Shown piece after piece: positions 1 through 8,041 of a stretch of DNA of 64,000 nt. Below the pieces are notes generated by a model. That model did no database searches and was not told the origin of the DNA. It was given only the letters and a program-made list of their open reading frames with translations. The stretch covers positions 62,001 through 126,000 of the forward strand of contig NZ_SDMK01000002.1 of NCBI RefSeq assembly GCF_004123295.1, in the 5' to 3' direction. The stretch comes from Silvibacterium dinghuense (GTDB lineage: Bacteria; Acidobacteriota; Terriglobia; Terriglobales; Acidobacteriaceae). Numbering within the stretch: the stretch's first letter is position 1; each line of letters begins with the position of its first letter. A program made the translations under genes and the position numbers.

Positions 1-885
1 TGGGCGAAGAGCCGCGGTGTACCGCTGTGGAAGCTGCTGCTGGATCTGAGTCCCGATGAGCTGGTGGCCTTGCTGGATCTGAGCTATGTAGAGGACGTTT
101 TGACACCGGAGCAGGCAAGGGAGATTTTTGCCGAGCGCTGGGCTGGGCGCACAGAGCGGGAGAGCATTCTGAAGCAGGGATATCCGGGCTATGACACCTC
201 CGTGGGCTGGATGGCGTACGAAGATCAAAAAGTCTGCGAGCTGACGAAGGCTGCACTCGCTAAAGGATTCACGGCGTTCAAACTGAAAGTGGGGTCACCG
301 GATCACGGCCGGGACCTGCGGCGGGCACAGTTGCTGAGAGAGTGTGCCGGCGACAGAGCGACACTGATGTTTGACGCGAACCAGCAGTGGAATCTTTTTG
401 CTGCGACAGAGATGGGCCGGGAGCTGGCAGCTCTGCGGCCGCTATGGATTGAGGAGCCAACCCATCCGGATGATGTGCTGGGGCACGTGAAGCTGACGCG
501 TGAGCTGGCCCCGGTGAAGCTGGCGGCAGGCGAGCATATGCCGAATCGCGTCGTCTTCAAGAACTTCATCGAGGCCGGGGCAATTCACTTTGTGCAGGCC
601 GATGCCGTACGCCTGGCGGGAATCAGCGAGTTTCTGACGGTGAGCCTGCTGGCGACTCGTTTTGGTTTGCCGCTGGTACCGCATGTAGGGGATATGGGGC
701 AGCTGCATCAGCACCTGGTGCTCTTCAATCGCGTCGCGCTGGGGCAGGAGATTCACTTCCTCGAGCACATTCCGCATCTGCGGCAGCACTTCCTGTTCCC
801 AGTCGAAGTGGAGGGAGGCGTCTATCGAACACCGCAAGAGCCGGGGGCATCGACCGATCTGGTAGACCTCAGGCCCTCGGCTTGA
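1..885 (+). CDS. L-fuconate dehydratase-like enolase-superfamily enzyme (5' end outside window)
   Basis: The frame is open from base 1 and ends with TGA at 883-885, giving 294 C-terminal residues of a protein usually about 430 long. The enolase-superfamily barrel is clear: a KLKVG lysine motif, then DANQQW, WIEEP and GEH, which supply the three metal ligands (Asp, Glu, Glu), then QADAVR and a PHVGDMG segment where the general acid/base region lies. The GEH..NRVVFK..IEAGA stretch and the DDVLGH stretch are typical of L-fuconate dehydratases, which convert L-fuconate to 2-keto-3-deoxy-L-fuconate in a cytosolic non-phosphorylative fucose route. A related acid-sugar dehydratase, for example for L-rhamnonate, is the alternative. 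It converges on the GntR gene and overlaps it by 17 bases. An aldolase that could act on its product lies at 42.2 kb. Confidence 0.82.
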   Translation, partial: WAKSRGVPLWKLLLDLSPDELVALLDLSYVEDVLTPEQAREIFAERWAGRTERESILKQGYPGYDTSVGWMAYEDQKVCELTKAALAKGFTAFKLKVGSPDHGRDLRRAQLLRECAGDRATLMFDANQQWNLFAATEMGRELAALRPLWIEEPTHPDDVLGHVKLTRELAPVKLAAGEHMPNRVVFKNFIEAGAIHFVQADAVRLAGISEFLTVSLLATRFGLPLVPHVGDMGQLHQHLVLFNRVALGQEIHFLEHIPHLRQHFLFPVEVEGGVYRTPQEPGASTDLVDLRPSA

Positions 886-1615
886 CACGTTTCTCTTCGC
901 CGCGCCGGCGCTGCTTGGTTTTTGCGGTGTCTGGCGTGGCATTCTTCTTTTCCCAGTTATCGTAAGCGCTCTGACCAAAGCGCCGCATGGCATTGTGCAC
1001 GTATTGCTCGGCAAGATCACCCGGGCCTTCGTGGACGAGGTCAATGATGCGTTGGTGGATCTCGATGTCTTTCCCCCATACATCAGCGGTCTGTCCGGTG
1101 GTGAGAACGCGGATGCGGGCAAAAGCGAAGAGCGGCAGGATGACCCGGCGCGCGTGGTCGAGAAGATATGGATTGCCGGAGAGACGGCAGAGCTCGAGGT
1201 GGAAGGAGAGATCCCCGTCGAGCATGTGTTCGGCATCGTCTTCCTTGAGTGCCTGGCGCATCTGATCGAGCGCCGCTGCGAGCGGAGCGATGTCGGCAGA
1301 GGACTCTGCAACGAGCCGCGCTGCCAGGCCTTCAAGAACACCCCGCAAGGCGAAAATCTGCAGCACATCCTGTTCCGTCAAGCTGACGACGCGGGCACTC
1401 CGGCCGGATGCCTTGGTGACGAATCCATCCTGCGCCAGGATGTTGATGGCTTCCCGGATCGATCCCTGAGCGACGCCGAAACGGCGAGCCCAAGTCCCCT
1501 CGACGATACGCATCCCGGGAAGCAGGGCACCGGTGGCGATTTCATTCCGTAGGCGATCCGCTACGGTGTGTTTTACAAGCGTCTCTCCGACGCTTTCGTT
1601 TGTTTTGGGCGGCAC
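869..1615 (-). CDS. GntR-family (FadR/FCD type) transcriptional regulator
   Basis: A 248-residue cytosolic regulator. Residues about 15-80 form a winged helix-turn-helix (ADRLRNEI, then GSIREAINILAQDGFV, then a basic SGR wing), followed by the all-helical FCD ligand domain. The FCD domain keeps likely metal-binding residues in DLSFH, in EIHQRI and in the late His of YVHNAM. FCD regulators commonly sense sugar acids or other carboxylates. It converges on the fuconate dehydratase-like gene, with 3' ends overlapping by 17 bases, so it may respond to a fuconate-type acid; this is inference. The C-terminal 30 residues are strongly basic (KQRRRGEEKR) and look like a disordered tail. The ATG at 1615 is the only well-placed start ahead of the HTH. 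Confidence 0.85.
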   Translation of the reverse strand: MPPKTNESVGETLVKHTVADRLRNEIATGALLPGMRIVEGTWARRFGVAQGSIREAINILAQDGFVTKASGRSARVVSLTEQDVLQIFALRGVLEGLAARLVAESSADIAPLAAALDQMRQALKEDDAEHMLDGDLSFHLELCRLSGNPYLLDHARRVILPLFAFARIRVLTTGQTADVWGKDIEIHQRIIDLVHEGPGDLAEQYVHNAMRRFGQSAYDNWEKKNATPDTAKTKQRRRGEEKRVKPRA

Positions 1616-1672
1616 TGTGGGTCCTTCAAGAATTTTTCAAAGCTTATAGAAAGCCATAATGGAGGTCAATCG

Positions 1673-1985
1673 TTTAAGTGCTCAAAATTGAATCCATTTG
1701 GATTTCTGCGACGCTAGACGCGAAAGCGGATACCGAGACGCCCAGGAGACAACCTGGCTCCAGCGATCTACAGCATATTTTCGACCAGACGTGAGCGATA
1801 GTGAGTATTAGGGCAGCAATCCCGCCCTTTAAGTACTTACTGGCGGCACGGAGAAAACTGTTGTGTCAACGGTTACATCGCGCTTGAAGTCGTATTTCTT
1901 TACATGGAATCAATTACTTACAGGAGGGCGTTGACAAGCAGTATTTTAAGCGCTTAAGTTTGGCGTCGCATTATGAGTGCTCAAA
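1673..1985. promoter_or_regulatory. Regulatory gap with four related dyads (candidate operators)
   Basis: The non-coding gap 1616-2104 contains four similar short dyads: TTTAAGTGCTCAAA at 1673-1686, TAAGTACTTA at 1830-1839 (perfect palindrome), TTAAGCGCTTAA at 1946-1957 (perfect palindrome) and TGAGTGCTCA at 1975-1984. All share an AAG-NN-CTT or GAG-NN-CTC core. Such AAGCGCTT-like palindromes are typical of LacI-family operators, although the nearest regulator is GntR type. The third site lies between the -35 and -10 of a promoter facing TonB receptor 1, where bound protein would block transcription. The rest of the gap shows no gene. Confidence 0.45.
1931..1959 (+). promoter_or_regulatory. 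Sigma-70-like promoter for TonB receptor 1
   Basis: A perfect TTGACA is at 1931-1936. After 17 bases comes TTAAGT at 1954-1959, a weak -10. The perfect palindrome TTAAGCGCTTAA (1946-1957) covers the spacer and -10, so the promoter is probably repressible. The leader to the ATG at 2105 would be about 140 bases. Confidence 0.4.
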
Positions 1986-2104
1986 TGTCGCATGGCTTAC
2001 GGCTTAGGCAGGCTTTTCTTCCCGAGAATTGCGGAGGAACAGGAAGCCCTTCCAGGGAAGTTTGCTGACAGATGGGTACACACAAAACGAGGGAAGGCGA
2101 AACC

Positions 2105-5100
2105 ATGTCTCCACAACTTAGAAAGCTGCTCACGCTGTTTCTTTTTTCCGGAGTGCCGTGCCTGCTTCTTCTGCTCCTCTGTTCTATGGGTTATGCCCAG
2201 GTAGATCAGGGAACGATCACGGGTGTAGTGCAAGATCCATCCGGAGCAGTAGTTCCAAAAGCAAAGGTGACGTTGACCGAAATTGATACGGGACTTGTAC
2301 TGGACCGGAGTTCGAATGAGAGCGGCGTTTATGTTTTTTCTCCACTGAAAATCGGCAATTACAAAGTAAGCGCCACTGCCTCAGGGTTTCAGACGACTAC
2401 CCGGGAGAATGTGCACCTCGACGCACAGCAGCGCTTGAACATTGTTCTGAGTCTGGTTCCTGGCGCTGTGACGCAGACGGTGACGGTGACCGATGCCGCT
2501 CCACTGTTGCAGACGCAGACGAACGAAGTGGGACAGGTGATCAGCGCCGAGACCATCAATAACACCCCGTTGAATGGACGCAACTGGGTCTACATCGCCC
2601 AGTTGACAGCTGGTGTGGCTCCGCCATTCGGGCAGACGCGCGGCAGCGGATCGGGGGACTTTGTCGCCAATGGCCAGCGTGCGGAACAGAATAATTTCAT
2701 CCTCGACGGCGTCGACAACAACACGAATCTGGTGGATTTTCTTAACGGCTCCAGCTATGTGATGCGGCCTCCTCCCGATGCTCTCTCCGAGTTCAGCTTG
2801 CAGACCAGTAACTTCAGCGCCGAGTTTGGTCACTCAGCAGGCGGTGTGATGAGCGCCAGCATCAAATCCGGTACCAACCAGATTCATGGAGATGTCTGGG
2901 AATATATTCGCAATACTGCACTTGACTCCAACTATTGGTATTCGGCTCCTAATACCCCTGTCCCGCCCTATCATCAAAATCAATTCGGCGCGACGCTGGG
3001 TTTCCCAATCTTGAAGAACAAGCTGTTCTACTTCGGAGATATCGAGGCCAACCGAATCTCGATCAGCTATCCGAGCATCCAGACAGTGCCTACGGCGCTG
3101 ATGCGTCAAGGCAATTTCAGTGAGTTGCTGAACGGCAATCTGACGGGAAATGGTCCAAATCAGCCGGTAACACTTTATCAGCCGAATTCGGCGAACCAGA
3201 GTCAACCGCTTTCGTGCAATGGGCAGGCCAATGTCCTGTGCTCGAACCAGATTGATCCTGTTGCCCAGAGCATTCTGAACCTCTATCCGAAGCCGAATGC
3301 GAATAATGGTCTAACTTACAACAACCTGAATGAAGTGCTTTCCAATTCGGACGACATCATTCAATGGGACCAGCGTGCAGACTGGAATATCAGCTCCAGA
3401 GACCAGGTTTATGCGCGCTTCAGTTACATGCATGAAATCAAGACGAACGGTTTGCCTCTGGGGCCGGTCCTTGACGGCAGCGGCTATGGTGGTCAAAGCG
3501 ATACGAATCTCTTTGAGAACTTCATGGGTAGCGAGACGCATGTCTTCAGCCCAATGCTGACGAATGAATTTCGCTTTGGCTATAACTGGGGAATCTCCAA
3601 GTATCTCCAGGCGAATGCTTTTAATCCAGGGCTTGCTGCGTCGCTCGGACTCGGAGGCATTCCCAGCCTTGGACCAGGAAAGTATGGTCTACCGCTTGGG
3701 CAGGTAAGCGGCATCACGAATTGGGGATCGGTAGGCACGAACGACGAATCCCAGAACACATATCAGATTCTTGACAACGTCACAGATGTCCTGGGCAATC
3801 ATTCACTGAAGTTCGGCGTTTCACTTCAGTCGATTCGTTTTGCATACCAATATGCGCCCGCCTCTCTGGGGCAGTATGACTGGAATGGCACGTATACAGG
3901 TATTCCTGGCGTGAGCTTTACCGGTTATGGCGTGGCGGATTTCCTGGCAAACCAGGCAGCCAGCGCCGATGTCGCGAATGCACCGAATATCAGCGATGCC
4001 CAGTGGTACTACGCGGGCTATGCGCAAGATGATTGGAAGGTAACGCACAAGCTGACTATCAACCTGGGCCTGCGCTACGACTACTACCAGCCATATAAAG
4101 AGAACGCGGGACAGCAGGCGAACTTTGTTGTGACCGGTCCTCTTGGACCTGGTACTGGCTCGGCCGTATACGAGTTGCCAAAGAAAGCGCAAAACGTTGC
4201 ATTAGGCGCAAACTTCATCAACACGTTGGCGGCAAACAATGTCACTGTGCAGTATGTGAACAACGATCGCTTAGTAAATGGGCAAAAGACGAACTTTGCA
4301 CCTCGTATCGGCTTTGCCTATCAGGCTCGTCCAACAACAGTCGTGCGTTCAGGCGTTGGTATCTTCTATGGCGGCCTGATGGCTGAAGGCAATACCAACC
4401 TTGGTGCAAACTATCCGTTCTTTAACCAGGCAAATTTCAATCCATACAACTGCCAGCCGGACTTCTGCCCTTCGATTGCCACTCCGTCGAATGGAACAGG
4501 GGGTTCGTCTGTCATTGCCGCGCCGGGCATCACTCTTGAAACTGGAGTCGAACCGCAAATTGCAGCTGGAGGCTTGGTCAACTTTGTTTCTTATCCCAGC
4601 TTCCACGCCTCTGATGTCAATATCAAGACGCCTTATACGATGAGCTACAGCTTGTCGGTTGAGCAGGCGATTACGAATAACACCGCTGCAACCATTAGCT
4701 ATGTGGGCAACTTTGCCCGTCACCTCTCACTGTACGGATCGCCAAACACGGCACCCGCGCTGTGGAGACCAGGTACTCCAAATACGAATCTCTATAATCC
4801 GTTCCCGACGCTCGGTGGTGTCGGTCAGATCCATTACGCAGGCGTAAGCACTTATAACTCGCTGCAGGCGAAGATTGAGAAGCGGTATTCGCATGGTCTC
4901 TCCTTCCTTGCGACTTACACCTGGTCACATGCTTTGGACGATGCAAGTGATGCGGGCGGTAACTTTGGGGCGGTCGGCGATCGCAATCTTGCATTGATTC
5001 CTTTTATTGATGAGCTTACAAACTCAAATTTTGACGTTCGCAATCGCTTCACCATCAATGGTAACTATGAACTGCCTTTTGGAAGAGGCAAGACATTCCT

Positions 5101-5728
5101 GAGCAACAGCTCTCGTTGGGTCGACGAGGCTATCGGTGGCTGGTCCTCCAGCTTGAGCTATGCCGCACAGACCGGCACGCCATTTACAGCTGGCCCGAAT
5201 ATCAGCACGGCGGGCGGCGGTGGTGCGCGGGCCATTATCAGGCGTGACCCGTATGCTGGGGGAGGCTCGCCTGACCCGACGAACCCGAACATTACATGCC
5301 CGGCACATGTAAAAAATAAGACGAATTACTTCAATCCATGCGCACTGGCGAACCCGATTCCAGGCGAGGCCATTTCCAATGCCAGCAATCCGGTTGGTAC
5401 TCGGAACTCGGATGGTTCTTATGTCACGATCCAGGGACCGGTTACGGATACGGCAACTGCGGAAGCTCTGCTTGGTGGTTTGCAGAATACTCTCTACAGC
5501 CCGGGCTATTACCAGGTGAACATGTCTCTCTTTAAGTCGTTTCCAACCTGGCGTGAGCAGAAACTACAGTTTCGCGCAGACGCTTTCAATATCCTGAATC
5601 ATCCCACGCTTGGGACTCCGAATGGTTCGATCAATGAAAACGGAGGCCAGATCACGGGGAGTAAATTTTTCCAAAACAATACCCCGGACTCACGCTTCTT
5701 CCAGCTCTCTCTGAAATATACGTTTTGA
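2105..5728 (+). CDS. Oar-like TonB-dependent outer-membrane receptor 1
   Basis: About 1207 residues. The start at 2105 is chosen over the upstream ATG at 2072 because AGGGAAGG lies 7 bases before it and a signal peptide follows at once (basic n-region, leucine-rich core, ending near GYAQ). After the leader comes a carboxypeptidase-regulatory-like beta-sandwich (GTITGVVQDPSGAVVPKA, residues about 38-120), then a TonB plug region (PLNGRNW, then VANGQRAEQNNFILDGVDNN), then a long 22-strand-type barrel that ends in KYTF with a terminal aromatic. In Acidobacteriota such receptors replace SusC and have no SusD; they import oligosaccharides or other bulky ligands using TonB energy. The ligand cannot be read from sequence. 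The hydrolases directly downstream suggest a galactose- or fucose-containing glycan. The AAGCGCTT dyad over its promoter points to repression. Confidence 0.9.
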   Translation: MSPQLRKLLTLFLFSGVPCLLLLLLCSMGYAQVDQGTITGVVQDPSGAVVPKAKVTLTEIDTGLVLDRSSNESGVYVFSPLKIGNYKVSATASGFQTTTRENVHLDAQQRLNIVLSLVPGAVTQTVTVTDAAPLLQTQTNEVGQVISAETINNTPLNGRNWVYIAQLTAGVAPPFGQTRGSGSGDFVANGQRAEQNNFILDGVDNNTNLVDFLNGSSYVMRPPPDALSEFSLQTSNFSAEFGHSAGGVMSASIKSGTNQIHGDVWEYIRNTALDSNYWYSAPNTPVPPYHQNQFGATLGFPILKNKLFYFGDIEANRISISYPSIQTVPTALMRQGNFSELLNGNLTGNGPNQPVTLYQPNSANQSQPLSCNGQANVLCSNQIDPVAQSILNLYPKPNANNGLTYNNLNEVLSNSDDIIQWDQRADWNISSRDQVYARFSYMHEIKTNGLPLGPVLDGSGYGGQSDTNLFENFMGSETHVFSPMLTNEFRFGYNWGISKYLQANAFNPGLAASLGLGGIPSLGPGKYGLPLGQVSGITNWGSVGTNDESQNTYQILDNVTDVLGNHSLKFGVSLQSIRFAYQYAPASLGQYDWNGTYTGIPGVSFTGYGVADFLANQAASADVANAPNISDAQWYYAGYAQDDWKVTHKLTINLGLRYDYYQPYKENAGQQANFVVTGPLGPGTGSAVYELPKKAQNVALGANFINTLAANNVTVQYVNNDRLVNGQKTNFAPRIGFAYQARPTTVVRSGVGIFYGGLMAEGNTNLGANYPFFNQANFNPYNCQPDFCPSIATPSNGTGGSSVIAAPGITLETGVEPQIAAGGLVNFVSYPSFHASDVNIKTPYTMSYSLSVEQAITNNTAATISYVGNFARHLSLYGSPNTAPALWRPGTPNTNLYNPFPTLGGVGQIHYAGVSTYNSLQAKIEKRYSHGLSFLATYTWSHALDDASDAGGNFGAVGDRNLALIPFIDELTNSNFDVRNRFTINGNYELPFGRGKTFLSNSSRWVDEAIGGWSSSLSYAAQTGTPFTAGPNISTAGGGGARAIIRRDPYAGGGSPDPTNPNITCPAHVKNKTNYFNPCALANPIPGEAISNASNPVGTRNSDGSYVTIQGPVTDTATAEALLGGLQNTLYSPGYYQVNMSLFKSFPTWREQKLQFRADAFNILNHPTLGTPNGSINENGGQITGSKFFQNNTPDSRFFQLSLKYTF

Positions 5729-5742
5729 AAAGTGGCTCCTCG

Positions 5743-5776
5743 AAAAGGGCGGCTTCCATTACCGCCCTTTCTTTTT
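5743..5776 (+). terminator. Rho-independent terminator after TonB receptor 1
   Basis: The 9-bp stem AAAGGGCGG / CCGCCCTTT (5744-5752 with 5762-5770) has a 9-base loop and is followed by CTTTTT. It separates receptor 1 from the downstream hydrolase run, so receptor and enzymes can be expressed at different levels. Confidence 0.8.
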
Positions 5777-5840
5777 ATGCAGTATCTAGACAATCCTTGT
5801 TTACTGTTGCAACCATGCTGGCCGGGTGAAAGAGATGAAT

Positions 5841-7982
5841 ATGTGCGTGCGCCTTTTATGGCGCGCTACTGTAACAAGCATTGTGTTATTTGTGGGGCTG
5901 GCTTCTGCCGAGGCTCAGGTAACCTCTTCTATTCATGCAGACGAGATCACGCTCAAGAGTCGTCTGCTGACTATCGACTACCATACGCAGACCGGCCGCA
6001 TGGATGCGGAGTGGCACGATGGGCAAAGGCTCAAGGGAATAGAGAGTGCGGTTCAGCTGGCGGATGGGCGTGAGCTTGCGACCTCGGCTTATACGACACA
6101 TACGCTCGAGTCACATATGGCTTTGAGCGGTAAGGATGGGGTGACGGAGTTCACCATCGTAAGTCGGGCGGAGGGCAAACCACCCCTGTTGCAGCATGTG
6201 CGGATTGCAGCGGATAAGCCGTGGTTTTCTGTGCAGCTTGAGTTGGATGCCGCCGCAAGTGCGGTCGGTACAAGGCATATCAATGCAGTCCGATTGGCAG
6301 GCGATGATGCGGTGACGGTAAAGCCAGGTGCTTCCTTGCGCGTACTGCATGTTCCATTCGATAACGACATGTGGTTTCGTTATGACAGTGAACCGGTGCA
6401 AGGGCTGACGGCGGGTAAAGACTTCACCAGCAGTGAAGTGACGGCGGTCTACGACAACGCAAGCCGCGCGGGCTTCGTACTGGGTTCGATCGATCACGAT
6501 GTATGGAAGACGGCGATTGATGTGCGTGTGGATTCCGGTAAGATCCGTGGATTGGATATTTACGGTGGCATTGCTTTACCGACCGGAGTTCGTACGGATA
6601 CGCATGATACCTTGCCGCACGGCGTGGTAAGCGGCAGGCGGGTGACTTCGCCGCGGGTTTTGATCGGATCGTTCGCGGATTGGCGGGATGGACTGGAAAC
6701 ATATGGCGCGGTGAATGCGGCAGTGCATCCGTCATTGCACTGGGCGGGGCCTGTTCCGATGGGATGGAATAGCTGGGCAGCATATGCAGACAAGATTGAT
6801 TATGACCGCTATCTGGGGGCCGCTGCGTATGTGCACGACACGCTGCTTCCGCAAGGCTTTGGCAAGGGGCGGGTCGTCTACATCAATCTTGACGCCTTCT
6901 GGTCAAGACTGGATGCAGTGCAGCTAGCAGATGCCGTGGCGACAATCAAGGCTATGCGCGCACCAGATGGCACGCGCTTCGAGCCTGGCATCTACTGGAC
7001 GCCGTTTGCATATTGGTCAGACAATCTGGATGCGATAGTTGAAGGTACACATGGTAAGTATCGCTACCGGGACATTCTTTTAAAGGCTCCGGATGGATCG
7101 TTGCTGCCAAAGGTGGACGGAGGCCGGCCGATCGATCCCACACATCCTGGAGAGATAGAGCGCATTCGCTTTACGATGCAGCAGTTTGCGCAGATGGGAT
7201 TCCAGTACCTGAAGATCGATTTTCTCTCGCATGGAGCGCTGGAGGGCAAGCACTATGATCCGGCGGTCCAAACGGGCATCGAGGCCTACAACAAGGGGAT
7301 GCAGGAGATCGCGAAAGCGGCTGACAGGCGTATATTCCTCAGTCTGTCGATTGCACCGTTGTTCCCTTCGGGGTATGGGAATGCACGGCGCCTCTCCTGT
7401 GATACGAAGGGGCACATCGACGGCGACCAGTCCACGGAGTACATGTTGAACTCGCTGACGTATGGATGGTGGACGAGCGGGAATCTATATATCGCAGATC
7501 CAGACCATGTGGTGCTGGGCGAGAATGCTGACCTGGGTGCGCGGAATGTCACCGAAGGAAGGAGCCGGTTACTGTCAGCGATCATAAGCGGAGGGATGAT
7601 CCTGGACAGCAGCAGATTAGCGGATGATCCGCAGGGGCGTGAGCTGGCGCGACAGGTCTATGACAATCCGCGATTGTTTGCTGTGGCCAGTGAGGGTAAG
7701 GTCTTTCGTCCGATTGAGGGGGACACGGGAGATCGGGCTGCAGCCGCCTTTGTGCGGAAGACATCGAGTGGCTACTATCTTGCGCTGTTTAACTATGACG
7801 CGAAGAATGCGAAGACGATAGACGTGCCACTGGAGAGGATTGATCCATCACTGAGAACAGTTAGTGGGGCCGCGCTCACAGATGTTGCAAGTGGAGAAGG
7901 AATGCCTTCGGTGCATGGAACGATTGCGATTTCACTTAGTGCAGGGGAGTCGAAGCTGATAGAAGTACGACCGCAGAGATGA
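5841..7982 (+). CDS. Secreted clan GH-D glycoside hydrolase (GH27/GH36-like alpha-galactosidase type)
   Basis: About 713 residues with a signal peptide (CVRLLWRATVTSIVLFVGL, cleavage near AEAQ). An N-terminal beta-sandwich of about 270 residues precedes a TIM barrel that opens with the clan GH-D signature PMGWNSW. YLKIDFLSHG carries the likely nucleophile Asp and the stretch from RRLSCDTKGH to GDQST the likely acid/base Asp. A short C-terminal beta domain follows. The family retains configuration on alpha-galactosides and related alpha-linked sugars; the exact sugar is not certain, and the low similarity of the linker motifs to standard GH27 suggests an unusual subfamily. In-frame GTG (5826) and ATG (5835) lie just upstream. 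5841 is preferred because GAAAGAG sits 6 bases before it. It is the first gene of a four-gene co-directional run (GH-D, GH95, SGNH, GH27). Confidence 0.75.
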   Translation: MCVRLLWRATVTSIVLFVGLASAEAQVTSSIHADEITLKSRLLTIDYHTQTGRMDAEWHDGQRLKGIESAVQLADGRELATSAYTTHTLESHMALSGKDGVTEFTIVSRAEGKPPLLQHVRIAADKPWFSVQLELDAAASAVGTRHINAVRLAGDDAVTVKPGASLRVLHVPFDNDMWFRYDSEPVQGLTAGKDFTSSEVTAVYDNASRAGFVLGSIDHDVWKTAIDVRVDSGKIRGLDIYGGIALPTGVRTDTHDTLPHGVVSGRRVTSPRVLIGSFADWRDGLETYGAVNAAVHPSLHWAGPVPMGWNSWAAYADKIDYDRYLGAAAYVHDTLLPQGFGKGRVVYINLDAFWSRLDAVQLADAVATIKAMRAPDGTRFEPGIYWTPFAYWSDNLDAIVEGTHGKYRYRDILLKAPDGSLLPKVDGGRPIDPTHPGEIERIRFTMQQFAQMGFQYLKIDFLSHGALEGKHYDPAVQTGIEAYNKGMQEIAKAADRRIFLSLSIAPLFPSGYGNARRLSCDTKGHIDGDQSTEYMLNSLTYGWWTSGNLYIADPDHVVLGENADLGARNVTEGRSRLLSAIISGGMILDSSRLADDPQGRELARQVYDNPRLFAVASEGKVFRPIEGDTGDRAAAAFVRKTSSGYYLALFNYDAKNAKTIDVPLERIDPSLRTVSGAALTDVASGEGMPSVHGTIAISLSAGESKLIEVRPQR

Positions 7983-8041
7983 TGTGATTGCATGATGAGT
8001 TGCATCATGTGGCAAAGAACTGGTAGCGAAAGGGTTTGGCA

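Noticed and set aside
442-1368. 308-codon minus-strand open frame across the dehydratase and GntR genes
   Set aside because: Composition is Arg/Ser/Pro-rich, typical of an antisense shadow in GC-rich coding DNA, and both real genes on this stretch have clear family motifs.
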